A program made the translations under genes and the position numbers. From the NCBI GenBank assembly GCA_903970145.1, contig CAJCHO010000064.1, positions 1-64,000 on the forward strand: a DNA stretch of 64,000 bases, read 5' to 3'. This document shows, piece after piece, positions 9,774-18,853 of this stretch (the first letter of the stretch is position 1; each line of letters begins with the position of its first letter). The notes below the pieces were generated by a model. That model was not told the origin of the DNA. It was given only the letters and a program-made list of their open reading frames with translations, and searched no databases. The stretch comes from Mycobacteriaceae bacterium (GTDB lineage: Bacteria; Pseudomonadota; Gammaproteobacteria; Burkholderiales; Burkholderiaceae_D).

Positions 9774-11087
9774 TCAGTTGACGAGAATAATGCGGTAGTC
9801 GTTCACATTGGTACGCGTTGGTCCGGTTACGATCAGATCACCGAGTGCGGCAAAAAATCCCCAGGCATCGTGTCCTTCGAGCAAAGTCCGCGCGTCAAGC
9901 CCCGCGGCCACACCCCGCGCCAGGCTATCCGGTGTCATGCGTGCCCCGGCATTATCCTCCGATCCATCGATGCCATCGGTATCGCAGGCCAATGCCCAGA
10001 CATCGGCGACGCCCTCGAGCTCAACTGCCAGCGCCAGCAGAAACTCGCTGCAGCGTCCACCGCGCGCCGAGCCGGGCACGGGCGATGGCAGCGTGACCGT
10101 ACACTCTCCTCCCGATATCAGCGCCACGGGCGGCTGCCACGGAGCACCATGGGACCTGATCTCGCGCACCAGCGCGGCGTAGACCCGCGCCACCTCACAC
10201 GCTTCCCCGGTCACGCTGTCGCCGAGGATGACGCTCGCGATACCCCGTGCGCTGCACCAGGCGGCAGCGGCGGCAAGACTCGCATGGGCGCTGGCGATGA
10301 CACGGTTCTCAACCCGCGCAAATAACGCCGCTTCGGGTTTGGGCGTCTCGGCGATCTGGCCCGCAGCGCCCGCCGCAAGGTGTCTCGTCACCGCGTCGGG
10401 CAACTGCAGACCATAGCGCCGCACGATCGCCTGAGCCTCCCCGAAGGTGCTCCTATCGGGGGCGCAGGGCCCTGAAGCAATTGCGCTCGGATCGTCCCCG
10501 GTTACATCCGAGATGATCAAGGCAAGCACGCGTGCCGGGCCGGCTGCCGCGAGTCGGCCGCCACTGATCGCCGAGAGGTGCTTACGCACTATATTCATCT
10601 CGGAAATCGGCGCCCCGCTGCGCAAGAGTTCGCGATTGCTTGCGCGAAGATCGGACATCGACAGGCCCGGTGCCGGCAGGCTCATCAGACTGGAGCCGCC
10701 GCCTGAGACCAGAACCAGTAACAGATCCTCGGGCGAAAGCCCCTTCGCCAGGTCGAGAATCTCGCGCGCCGCCGTCTCTCCGGCCTCATCGGGCAGCGGA
10801 TGGCCGGCTTGCACGACGCGAATTGTGCGCGTCGCCAGCTCATGGCCGTAGCGCGTGATGACAAGCCCTTCGAGCTCGCGACCGGGCCACGCCTCTTCCA
10901 CTGCCTGCGCCATCGCAGCGGCTGCCTTGCCCGCCCCGACGACGACGACTCTCCCGGCTTTGGGCGCCGCTGGCAGGTGTGCGGCCAAGGTCTCGCGCGC
11001 GGCCGCCGCCGCTACGGCCGCGGCAAAACTGCCTTCGATGATCTCGCGCGGATCAGGACCTGGCATGAAGGGATATTCCGGATGCAC
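9774..11087 (-). CDS. Glycerate 2-kinase (GckA/MOFRL family; often annotated hydroxypyruvate reductase)
   Basis: A 437-residue type II glycerate kinase that phosphorylates D-glycerate to 2-phosphoglycerate. The N-terminal DUF4147 domain contains GKAAAAMA and LVSGGGSSL, and the C-terminal MOFRL domain contains ISGGECTVT and ACDTDGIDGSEDNAG. Homologues are frequently annotated as hydroxypyruvate reductase (TtuD) although the fold is that of a kinase. It starts 12 bases after the ABC transporter gene on the same strand. No tartrate or glyoxylate pathway genes accompany it here. Confidence 0.9.
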   Translation of the reverse strand: MHPEYPFMPGPDPREIIEGSFAAAVAAAAARETLAAHLPAAPKAGRVVVVGAGKAAAAMAQAVEEAWPGRELEGLVITRYGHELATRTIRVVQAGHPLPDEAGETAAREILDLAKGLSPEDLLLVLVSGGGSSLMSLPAPGLSMSDLRASNRELLRSGAPISEMNIVRKHLSAISGGRLAAAGPARVLALIISDVTGDDPSAIASGPCAPDRSTFGEAQAIVRRYGLQLPDAVTRHLAAGAAGQIAETPKPEAALFARVENRVIASAHASLAAAAAWCSARGIASVILGDSVTGEACEVARVYAALVREIRSHGAPWQPPVALISGGECTVTLPSPVPGSARGGRCSEFLLALAVELEGVADVWALACDTDGIDGSEDNAGARMTPDSLARGVAAGLDARTLLEGHDAWGFFAALGDLIVTGPTRTNVNDYRIILVN

Positions 11088-11099
11088 CCAGGCCGCGAC

Positions 11100-12986
11100 T
11101 CAGACCGGTTCGGCGGTCTTGTCACTGGCCCGATCGAGCCAGGCAGAGACCTCAACGCTCGCATCAGCCGCCGGTTGCTGCTGGCGCTCCCACATGCGCG
11201 CATAGATACCGTCGGCCGCCAGGAGATCCAGATGCGTACCGCGCTCGCGGATGCGGCCGTTCTCAAGCACAAGTATCTGGTGTGCATCAACGATCGTCGA
11301 GAGCCGATGCGCGATCACGAGGGTCGTGTGATTGCGCGCGAGCGCGCGCAACTCGGCCTGGATTGCCTGCTCGGCCCGCGAATCAAGCGCCGACGTGGCC
11401 TCGTCGAAAATCAGTATCGCCGGGTTCTTCAGAAGCGTGCGCGCGATCGCGACGCGCTGCTTCTCACCACCCGACAATTTAAGCCCGCGCTCGCCAACCG
11501 GTGTCTCGTAGCCGGCGGGCAGTGAGATGATAAAATCATGAATGTAGGCGGCGCGGGCGGCCGCCTCAATTTCCTCGCGGCTTGCCTCCGGACGTCCGTA
11601 GGCGATGTTGTAGTAGATCGTATCGTTAAATAGCACGGTGTCCTGCGGAACGATGCCGATGGCTGCCCTCAGACTCGCCTGGGTCAGCTCGCGCAGCTCG
11701 GTGCCATCGACCCGGATCGATCCGCGATTGACGTCGTAAAAGCGGAACAGGAGCCGCGCCAGCGTCGATTTTCCGCTGCCGCTGGGACCGACGACGGCCA
11801 CTGTTTGTCCCGGGCGAATCTCGAAATCGACATCAAACAGGATCTGGCGCTTGGATTCGTAGGAAAAATCGACGTGCTCAAAGCGCACCCGGGCGCCGCG
11901 CACCGCGTCCTTTAGCACCAGCGGCCTGGCGTCGGCCGAGTCGGCTATCTCGCGATGCTCATCGAGCAGCGAAAACATGCGGTCGACGTCGGCGAGGCTC
12001 TGCTTGATCTCCCGATAGATCACCCCCAGAAAATTGAGCGGCACATAGAGCTGGATCATGAAGGCATTGACCAGAACCAGGTCGCCGATGGTCATGGATC
12101 CGGCAACCACGGCCGCGGTGGCGCGCCAGACAATGAGCGTGACTGCGATGGCGATGATTGCTGCCTGTCCGGTATTGAGCAGCGACAGTGAGATCTGGGA
12201 CTTGACGGCTGCCTGTTCCCAGCGCGCGAGACTCTCGTCATAGCGACGCGCCTCATAGCCTTCATTGTTGAAGTATTTTACGGTCTCGTAGTTGAGCAGC
12301 GAGTCGATGGCGCGCACATTGGCTTTTGAATCGAGCTCATTCATGCTGCGGCGGTATCCGGTGCGCCATTCCGTGACAAGGATCGTGAACAGGACATAGG
12401 CAGTCAGCGCCACTACCGCGATGATCGAGAAGGCAAGCGCGTAGCGGACCGCGAGAATCGCGAGCACCAGGCTTACTTCGACCAGGGTGGGCAGAATGCT
12501 GTAGAGCGTGTAGCCAACCAGACTGGATATCGCGCGACTGCCGCGCTCGATGTCACGCGTCACACCACCGGTTTGGCGCTCGAGGTGAAAGCGCAGCGAC
12601 AGCGCGTGCAGATGCTCGAACACCTGCAGGGCGATATGACGTACGGCGCGCTGGGTAACGCGCGCGAAGATGATCTCGCGCAGTTCCGTGAACACCGAGG
12701 TCGTCAGTCGCAGCGCGCCGTAGGCGACGAGCAAGGCAAGCGGCAGAGCCAAGGCCGCGCCGGCGGACCCCGGCACGATCGTCAGGCGATCGATGATGTC
12801 CTTCAAGATCAGCGGTACACCGACATTGCCGACCTTGGCTGACACGAGACACAGCAGCGCCAGCACCACGCGCAGCCGATAGTCCCACAGATAGGGCAGG
12901 AGCGTTCCGAGGACAGCCCAGTCAGAGCGCTCGCTGCGCGGCGCGCTGCGTGGCGGACTCTGAGACGAAGCGGTACGATGACGCAT
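11100..12986 (-). CDS. Atm1-type ABC exporter, fused permease/ATPase
   Basis: A 628-residue half-transporter: an N-terminal six-helix ABC exporter domain (about 40-330) followed by an ATPase domain (about 370-610) with Walker A GPSGSGKST, signature LSGGEKQR and Walker B ILIFDEATSALD. The YREIKQSLADVDRMF stretch and overall layout match the Atm1/HMT1 family, which in other organisms exports glutathione-linked sulfur or metal species. The open frame extends to 13187 into the divergent thioesterase gene, so I use the ATG at 12986 (MRHRTASSQ). It would work as a homodimer in the inner membrane. Confidence 0.9.
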   Translation of the reverse strand: MRHRTASSQSPPRSAPRSERSDWAVLGTLLPYLWDYRLRVVLALLCLVSAKVGNVGVPLILKDIIDRLTIVPGSAGAALALPLALLVAYGALRLTTSVFTELREIIFARVTQRAVRHIALQVFEHLHALSLRFHLERQTGGVTRDIERGSRAISSLVGYTLYSILPTLVEVSLVLAILAVRYALAFSIIAVVALTAYVLFTILVTEWRTGYRRSMNELDSKANVRAIDSLLNYETVKYFNNEGYEARRYDESLARWEQAAVKSQISLSLLNTGQAAIIAIAVTLIVWRATAAVVAGSMTIGDLVLVNAFMIQLYVPLNFLGVIYREIKQSLADVDRMFSLLDEHREIADSADARPLVLKDAVRGARVRFEHVDFSYESKRQILFDVDFEIRPGQTVAVVGPSGSGKSTLARLLFRFYDVNRGSIRVDGTELRELTQASLRAAIGIVPQDTVLFNDTIYYNIAYGRPEASREEIEAAARAAYIHDFIISLPAGYETPVGERGLKLSGGEKQRVAIARTLLKNPAILIFDEATSALDSRAEQAIQAELRALARNHTTLVIAHRLSTIVDAHQILVLENGRIRERGTHLDLLAADGIYARMWERQQQPAADASVEVSAWLDRASDKTAEPV

Positions 12987-13074
12987 GGCAGCTGCCGATG
13001 TCGCTCTAAAGTGAGCATGATAGCAAGGGCGCCCCGGGCACGACGATTCACCCTTTTTCGACTGGACCAGGCCC

Positions 13075-13530
13075 ATGTCATCCGACGCACCGCCAAACAG
13101 TGAGCTGACAGCGCAGGCACAGCGCGTGCGCCTGCCGGCCAATCGCATGCCGACCCTGCGCGTCATGCCGATGCCGTCTGACGCCAATATTCATGGCGAC
13201 GTGTTTGGTGGCTGGATCATGGCCCAGGTCGACGTCGCCGGTTCGCTGCCCGCTGTACGGCGCGCCAATGGACGTGTCGCGACCATTGCGGTCAATTCCT
13301 TCCTGTTCAAGCAGCCGGTGTTTGTGGGCGACCTCTTGTCCTTCTATGCCGAGGTCGTCAAGGTCGGCAACACCTCGGTGACTGTGCAGGTCGAGGTCTA
13401 CGCCGAACGCAATCGCCTGAACGTCGAAGTGGTAAAGGTCACCGAGGCGACCCTCACCTATGTGGCAACGGATGCTTCGCGCAAACCGCGCCAGCTACCG
13501 GCCCTCGAATCGCTCGCCAAAGACGACTAG
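13075..13530 (+). CDS. Acyl-CoA thioesterase, YciA-like hotdog fold
   Basis: A 151-residue single hotdog-domain protein. The motif NIHGDVFGGWIMAQVDVAG carries the catalytic aspartate typical of YciA/acyl-CoA hydrolases, followed by NSFLFKQPVFVGD. It hydrolyses acyl-CoA thioesters in the cytoplasm. It is transcribed divergently from the ABC exporter (88 bases between starts) and convergently with the beta-oxidation operon, so functional proximity to fatty-acid breakdown is plausible but not proven. Confidence 0.9.
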   Translation: MSSDAPPNSELTAQAQRVRLPANRMPTLRVMPMPSDANIHGDVFGGWIMAQVDVAGSLPAVRRANGRVATIAVNSFLFKQPVFVGDLLSFYAEVVKVGNTSVTVQVEVYAERNRLNVEVVKVTEATLTYVATDASRKPRQLPALESLAKDD

Positions 13531-13547
13531 AGGGAGACGGCGCCTGT

Positions 13548-14381
13548 TCAGAGAAACAGATCCGGCAGCAGCTTCTTGCTGCCTGGGACAACCGAATAGG
13601 GCTCCAGATCGGTGACACCGTGTGCCCGCAGCACCTGCTCGTCAATATAGAAATTGCCGGTATTGGCGTCAGCTCGAGCGTCACTCTCGAGAATGAAGAA
13701 CGCGGCGTCAGCCATGATGGCGGGTGTGCGACAGTGCTCGGGCAGGATCCCCGGGATCATCTGCAAGGCAGCGGTCTGAATGACTGTGCGCGGCCAGAGC
13801 GCGTTCACAGCGATGCCGTAGGACTTGAACTCCGCGGCGTGGCCTAGCACGCACATCGACATGCCGTACTTGGCCATGGTGTAGGCGGTGTGCGGGGCAA
13901 ACCAGCGCGAATCCATATTGAGCGGCGGCGCAAGGGTCAGCACGTGGGGATTGCGCCCCGCCTGTGCGGATTTCTTCAGGTACGGCAGGCAGGCCTGGGT
14001 ACAGACAAAGGTCCCGCGTACGTTCACGCCAAACATCAGATCAAAGCGCTTGATCGGAGTCGCTTCCGTGCCGGTCAGGCTGATTGCGCTGGCGTTGTTG
14101 ACAAGGATGTCAATGCCGCCAAAGTGTTCTGCGCCGCGCAGGACCGCCTCGGCTACCTGTACTTCCTCGCGGATGTCGACCTGCAGGGGCAGGCATTTGC
14201 CACCAGCCGCCTCAATCGCCGCTGCCGCGCTGTATATGGTGCCCTCAAGCTTGGGATTGGCTTCAGCCGTCTTGGCCGCGATGATGACATTGGCACCGGC
14301 GCGCGCCGCATGAATTGCGATCTCGAGCCCGATGCCGCGCGAACCGCCGGATACGAAGAGGGTTTTACCTTGAAGCGTCAT
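13548..14381 (-). CDS. SDR family oxidoreductase, HSDL2-like
   Basis: A 277-residue short-chain dehydrogenase/reductase: cofactor loop SGGSRGIG (11-18), NNAS (96-99) and YTMAK (Y167, K171). It resembles the hydroxysteroid dehydrogenase-like 2 group (PPLNM...AYTMAKYGMSM). The serine that normally precedes PPLN in that group is alanine here (LTLAPPLN, A151), so the usual Ser-Tyr-Lys triad looks incomplete. It is the last gene of the TetR-led fatty-acid operon, 44 bases after the enoyl-CoA hydratase gene. Substrate unknown. Confidence 0.88.
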   Translation of the reverse strand: MTLQGKTLFVSGGSRGIGLEIAIHAARAGANVIIAAKTAEANPKLEGTIYSAAAAIEAAGGKCLPLQVDIREEVQVAEAVLRGAEHFGGIDILVNNASAISLTGTEATPIKRFDLMFGVNVRGTFVCTQACLPYLKKSAQAGRNPHVLTLAPPLNMDSRWFAPHTAYTMAKYGMSMCVLGHAAEFKSYGIAVNALWPRTVIQTAALQMIPGILPEHCRTPAIMADAAFFILESDARADANTGNFYIDEQVLRAHGVTDLEPYSVVPGSKKLLPDLFL

Positions 14382-14425
14382 GATGACCTTTGCGGGATGC
14401 CCGGAGCGGGCGATGGATGGGAACC

Positions 14426-15190
14426 TTAGCTAAAGCGCGAGAAGTCCGGCTGGCGCTTCTCGAAGAAGGCACTGAAGGCCTCGCGCGCTTCGGGCGAAAC
14501 CAGTTGCGCCCGGAACTGCTCGCCTTCGATGCGCATGCGCTCTTCGATGTGGCCGCGTAAGTCAGCATTCATGAGGCGCTTGGTGGCACGGACCGCGGCC
14601 GGTGGCAGGGATGCCAGACGTGCCGCGCGGGCGCGCGCGTGCGGCAAGAGCTCGGCCTCGGGAAGGATGGCGTTGACCAGTCCCATGGCGTGCGCCTCAT
14701 CGGCGCTGAAGAATTCGCCGAGCAAAAGCCGCTCAGCGGCACGCTGGTAGCCAGCCAGGCGTGGCAAAAGATAGCTTGATGCCGCCTCGGGCACGAGGCC
14801 AAGCTGAGTAAACGGCAGCTGAAAGCGCGCGCTCTGGCTTGCGTACACGAGGTCGCAATGCAAGAGCATGGTCGTGCCGACCCCGACTGCGGCTCCCGAG
14901 ACTGCCGCGACCAGCGGTTTGTCGGTGTGACTGATTGCATTGAGAAAGCGGAACACCGGGCTATCGGTGCCACTCGGGGGATGATTCATGAAGTCGTGCA
15001 GATCGTTGCCGGATGTGAAGATCTCGGGCTTGCCCGAGAGGAGCAACACGCGCACTGCGGGGTCGGCCGCGGCCTCCTCGAGGGCATCGGCCAGTTCAGC
15101 ATACATCGCTGAGGTAATGGCGTTCTTCTTGTGGGCCCGGTTGAACTCGATGCAATAGATGCCACCGTCCCGACTGGTCAATACATCCAT
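14426..15190 (-). CDS. Enoyl-CoA hydratase/isomerase family protein
   Basis: A 254-residue crotonase-fold protein. The first oxyanion-hole segment is seen at SGKPEIFTSGNDLHDF and the second at AAVSGAAVGVGTTMLLHCDLVYA. The frame is open upstream to 15265, but that would overlap the thiolase gene; the ATG at 15190 follows a GGGAG-type ribosome site. At the second glutamate position of true hydratases the sequence reads LPFTQLGLVPEAAS, so isomerase activity or a specialised hydratase is possible. Member of the beta-oxidation operon. Confidence 0.88.
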   Translation of the reverse strand: MDVLTSRDGGIYCIEFNRAHKKNAITSAMYAELADALEEAAADPAVRVLLLSGKPEIFTSGNDLHDFMNHPPSGTDSPVFRFLNAISHTDKPLVAAVSGAAVGVGTTMLLHCDLVYASQSARFQLPFTQLGLVPEAASSYLLPRLAGYQRAAERLLLGEFFSADEAHAMGLVNAILPEAELLPHARARAARLASLPPAAVRATKRLMNADLRGHIEERMRIEGEQFRAQLVSPEAREAFSAFFEKRQPDFSRFS

Positions 15191-15218
15191 CGCTCGCTCT
15201 CCCGTTAACCTGCCTCGT

Positions 15219-16415
15219 TCACACGCGCTCGAAAATGCCCGCAGCGCCCATCCCGGTGCCGACACACATGGTTACCATGCCATAGCGCAGATTGCGTCGG
15301 CGCAGAGCATGCACCACGGTCGCCGAACGAATCGCACCGGTTGCCCCAAGTGGGTGACCCAGCGCAATGGCTCCGCCAATCGGATTGACCTTGGCAGGAT
15401 CGAGATTCAAGTCGCGAATGACCGCAAGCGATTGCGCCGCAAATGCCTCGTTGAGCTCGATCCAGTCGATCTGATCAATCGTCAGACCCGCCGACTTGAG
15501 CGCGGCCGGGATTGCTTCCTTGGGACCGATACCCATGATCTCGGGCGGCACACCGCGCACCGCGAAGGATACGAAGCGCGCCAGCGGCGTGAGATTAAAG
15601 CGCTTCATGATTTCTTCCGAGACCACGATCAAGGCGCCGGCTCCGTCGGAAGTTTGCGAGCTGTTGCCCGCGGTCACGCTGCCCTTGGCGGCAAACACCG
15701 GGCGCAGTTTTCCGAGCGCCTCGAGATTCGTGTCGGCGCGCGCGCCCTCGTCGACGCTCACGGTCGATTTGGCGCTGTCGATCTGCCCCGAGGCGAGGTT
15801 GGGACGGCGATCAATGACCTCGACAGCGGTGGTCTCGTCCTTGAACTCACCGGCCTTTTGTCCGGCGATTGCCTTCTGGTGCGATTCGAGTGAAAACTGA
15901 TCCTGGTCGGCGCGCGACACCTTCCACTGCTGGGCAACCTTTTCGGCAGTCAGCCCCATGCCGAAAGCCATGCCGATGTTCTCATCAAGCACGGCGATCG
16001 GATTGATCGAGGGCCAGTGTCCCATGGTCGGCACCAGGCTCATCGACTCGGCACCGGCCGCGATCATCGCCTGGGCCTCACCGGTTCGGATCCGGTCGGC
16101 GGCAATAGCGACCGCGGTCAGGCCGGACGCACAGTAGCGGTTTACCGTGGCGCCCCCGACCGACTTGGGCAGACCCGCCATCAGGACTGCCATGCGCGCC
16201 ATGTTCAGGCCCTGCTCGGCTTCCGGGAAGGAGCAGCCGACGATGGCATCCTCGATGACCGCCGGATCAAGCCCGGGAACCTGCGCCTGGACCGCCTGCA
16301 GGACACGTATCAGCAGATCGTCGGGTCGGGTATTGCGGAACACACCGCGCGGCGCCTTGCCGATGGGCGTACGCGTCGCGGCTACGATGTAGGCGTCCTG
16401 GAGTTGTCTGGTCAT
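15219..16415 (-). CDS. Acetyl-CoA C-acyltransferase (3-ketoacyl-CoA thiolase)
   Basis: A 398-residue thiolase. The nucleophilic cysteine is in NRYCASGLTA (about residue 92), the histidine is in GHPLGATGA, and the second cysteine is in MCVGTGMGAAG. It cleaves 3-ketoacyl-CoA to acetyl-CoA and a shortened acyl-CoA, the last step of beta-oxidation. It follows the HAD/ECH fusion gene by 12 bases, the usual FadB-FadA pairing, and together they should form a trifunctional-like complex. It acts in the cytoplasm. Confidence 0.95.
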   Translation of the reverse strand: MTRQLQDAYIVAATRTPIGKAPRGVFRNTRPDDLLIRVLQAVQAQVPGLDPAVIEDAIVGCSFPEAEQGLNMARMAVLMAGLPKSVGGATVNRYCASGLTAVAIAADRIRTGEAQAMIAAGAESMSLVPTMGHWPSINPIAVLDENIGMAFGMGLTAEKVAQQWKVSRADQDQFSLESHQKAIAGQKAGEFKDETTAVEVIDRRPNLASGQIDSAKSTVSVDEGARADTNLEALGKLRPVFAAKGSVTAGNSSQTSDGAGALIVVSEEIMKRFNLTPLARFVSFAVRGVPPEIMGIGPKEAIPAALKSAGLTIDQIDWIELNEAFAAQSLAVIRDLNLDPAKVNPIGGAIALGHPLGATGAIRSATVVHALRRRNLRYGMVTMCVGTGMGAAGIFERV

Positions 16416-16427
16416 GATCGTGTTCCT

Positions 16428-18803
16428 CTAGTTTCTTACCGGCTTGCCGGTCTGCATCATGCCCATGATGCGTTCCTGGGTCTTGGGATGGGTCAACAGG
16501 CTCATGAAGGCGGCTCGCTCATGGGCGAGCAGCCACTCCTCGGAGACCAGTGAACCCGGTTCGACATCGCCGCCGCACATCACCTCGGCGATGGTGCGTC
16601 CGAGATGAAAGTCATGCGCCGAAATGAAACCGCCTTCGCGCATGTTGATGAGCTGCCCCGTGATGGTCGCAAGGCCCGAGCGACCAGCGACCGGGATACC
16701 TGCCTTGAGCGGCGCACGGTAGCCACTGGCATACATCGCGCGCGCCTCATTGATCGCCACGGCGAGCAGCTCGTAGCGATTCAACACGATCACGTCTGCG
16801 CCCAGCAGATAGCCCATCTGGCGCGCCTCGATGGCCGACTTGGAGACGCTCGCGGTGGCCGCGTTCATGAGGTACTTCTTCAGGTAGTCGAGCAGGTAGG
16901 TATCGGGGGCCAGTGCCCGCTCCTCGGCGGCACGCCGCGCCCCGTACATCAGGCCACCTCCTCCGGGTACCAGACCCACGCCGACCTCGACCAAGCCCAT
17001 ATAGCTTTCGAGATTGGCGACGCGCCGCGCACAGGCCAGCGCCAGTTCGCAGCCACCGCCAAGCGCCATCCCGGAGACAGCGGCAACCGTTGGCACATTG
17101 GCGTAGCGCAAGGCCAGCATTGCTTCCTGGAGCTTTTTCTCCTCGGGTTCAATCGCCTTGACGCCGCCGGTCATGAACAGCGGCAGCATGGCCTGCAGAT
17201 CGGCTCCGACCGAAAACGGCTCGTCCGGACTCCATACGACGAGGCCGTGGTAGTCGGCCTCGGCGAGCGCGATGGCACGACCGAGGCCAGCGATTACGCC
17301 GGGCCCGATGGCATGCACCTTGGTCTTGATCGATACGATCAGTATTTCGTCGTCGAGCGACCAAAGCCGGATCGACTCGTCCTCGAAGCTGGTCTTGCCG
17401 GACGGTGGCGCTGCTTCACCGAAGAGCACGGCCGGAAACAGCTGACGACCATACACCGGCAATTGCGCACGTGCTTCGTAGCGATTGGTGCGCGCCGAGT
17501 AGGAGCCCTCGGCAGTGTGCACGCCGGCGCGCCCGTCAAACACCCAGGCCGGTAGTGGCGCGCTCGACAGGGCCTTGCCGGCATCGATATCTTCCTTGAC
17601 CCACTGCGCCACCTGGGACCAGCCGGCCGCCTGCCAGAGCTCGAATGGTCCCTGGTCCTGACCAAAACCCCAGCGCAGCGCGAAGTCGACATCGCGCGCG
17701 TTATTGGCAATCGCGCCCAGGTGTACCCCGATGTAGTGAAACACATCGCGAAAGATCGCCCAGAGGAACTGTGCCTGCGGGTTGGTCGACTCGCGCAACA
17801 GTTTCATGCGCTCGGCGACATCCTTTTTCTTCAGGATGCGCATTACGACATCATCGGCCTTCTTACCCGAGGCGACGTAATCGCCCGTCGCCGGATCAAG
17901 GCGCAGAATGTCCTTTCCCGACTTCTTGTAAAAACCGGCGCCGCTCTTTTGTCCGAGCGACCCCTTGGCAATCAGATCGGCCAATGGCTTGGGCGTTACG
18001 TATACGCTGGCAAAGGGATCGTCCGCGAGGTTGTCCTGCATGGTCCGAATGACGTGCCCCAGGGTGTCAAGGCCGACCACGTCGGCGGTGCGAAAAGTTC
18101 CCGATTTGGCACGACCGAGCTTGGCCCCGGTCAGGTCATCGACCACGTCGTATGAAAGCCCGAATTTATCGGCCTCGGCTATGGTCGCAAGGATGCTGAA
18201 GATGCCGACCCGGTTGGCAACGAAATTGGGTGTGTCAAGAGCGCGTACCACCCCCTTGCCGAGGGCACTGGTCAAGAAGGCCTCGAGGTCGTCGAGAATG
18301 TCGGCGCGCGTACCGGTCGTCGGTATCAGTTCGACCAGGTGCATGTAGCGCGGCGGATTGAAAAAATGGATCCCGCAAAAGCGCGCCTTGAGTTCGCTCG
18401 AAAATCCTTCGGCCAGCGCGTTGATCGACAGGCCCGAGGTGTTCGATGCGAAGATCGCGTGCGGCGCGATGAACGGCGAGACCTTCTGATAGAGCCCATG
18501 CTTTAGGTCCATGCGCTCGGCGATGGCTTCGATGATCAGATCGCAGCCGCGCAGTTGCTCGAGATCGTCGTCGTAATTCGCCACTCCAATAAAGGCCGCA
18601 TCCGCCGGGTTGCCAAGCGGTGCCGGGCTCAGCTTCTTGAGATTCTCCACGGCCTTTATTGCAATGCCGTTCTTCGGGCCTTCCTTGGCCGGCAGATCGA
18701 ACAGCACCACCGGGATACGTGCATTGATGCAATGTGCGGCGATCTGCGCACCCATGACACCGGCGCCCAGAACGGCCACCTTCTTGACAATGAAGTTACT
18801 CAT
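16428..18803 (-). CDS. 3-hydroxyacyl-CoA dehydrogenase / enoyl-CoA hydratase fusion
   Basis: A 791-residue bifunctional beta-oxidation enzyme. The NAD-binding 3-hydroxyacyl-CoA dehydrogenase domain is at the N-terminus (GAGVMGAQIAAHC, then FFNPPRYMHLVEL), followed by the helical dehydrogenase C-domains. The enoyl-CoA hydratase domain lies at the C-terminal half (GMALGGGCELALACARR, then GLVPGGGG). This HAD-first order is the reverse of E. coli FadB and matches the FadN-like arrangement. It oxidises the hydroxyacyl-CoA and hydrates the enoyl-CoA. It lies between the acyl-CoA dehydrogenase and thiolase genes in one operon. Confidence 0.93.
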   Translation of the reverse strand: MSNFIVKKVAVLGAGVMGAQIAAHCINARIPVVLFDLPAKEGPKNGIAIKAVENLKKLSPAPLGNPADAAFIGVANYDDDLEQLRGCDLIIEAIAERMDLKHGLYQKVSPFIAPHAIFASNTSGLSINALAEGFSSELKARFCGIHFFNPPRYMHLVELIPTTGTRADILDDLEAFLTSALGKGVVRALDTPNFVANRVGIFSILATIAEADKFGLSYDVVDDLTGAKLGRAKSGTFRTADVVGLDTLGHVIRTMQDNLADDPFASVYVTPKPLADLIAKGSLGQKSGAGFYKKSGKDILRLDPATGDYVASGKKADDVVMRILKKKDVAERMKLLRESTNPQAQFLWAIFRDVFHYIGVHLGAIANNARDVDFALRWGFGQDQGPFELWQAAGWSQVAQWVKEDIDAGKALSSAPLPAWVFDGRAGVHTAEGSYSARTNRYEARAQLPVYGRQLFPAVLFGEAAPPSGKTSFEDESIRLWSLDDEILIVSIKTKVHAIGPGVIAGLGRAIALAEADYHGLVVWSPDEPFSVGADLQAMLPLFMTGGVKAIEPEEKKLQEAMLALRYANVPTVAAVSGMALGGGCELALACARRVANLESYMGLVEVGVGLVPGGGGLMYGARRAAEERALAPDTYLLDYLKKYLMNAATASVSKSAIEARQMGYLLGADVIVLNRYELLAVAINEARAMYASGYRAPLKAGIPVAGRSGLATITGQLINMREGGFISAHDFHLGRTIAEVMCGGDVEPGSLVSEEWLLAHERAAFMSLLTHPKTQERIMGMMQTGKPVRN

Positions 18804-18825
18804 GAATTCTCCACGGGACTCGATT

Positions 18826-18849
18826 GGCCGCCGCGCCGTCGCGGCGGCC
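18826..18849. other. Intercistronic GC-rich hairpin (ACAD / HAD-ECH)
   Basis: A perfect 10-base stem GGCCGCCGCG / CGCGGCGGCC around a four-base loop CCGT, lying 4 bases after the acyl-CoA dehydrogenase stop and before the next gene's ribosome site. No T-tract follows on either strand, so it is not a standard intrinsic terminator. It may stabilise the upstream mRNA or set the expression ratio of the two genes. Confidence 0.6.
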
Positions 18850-18853
18850 GGGT

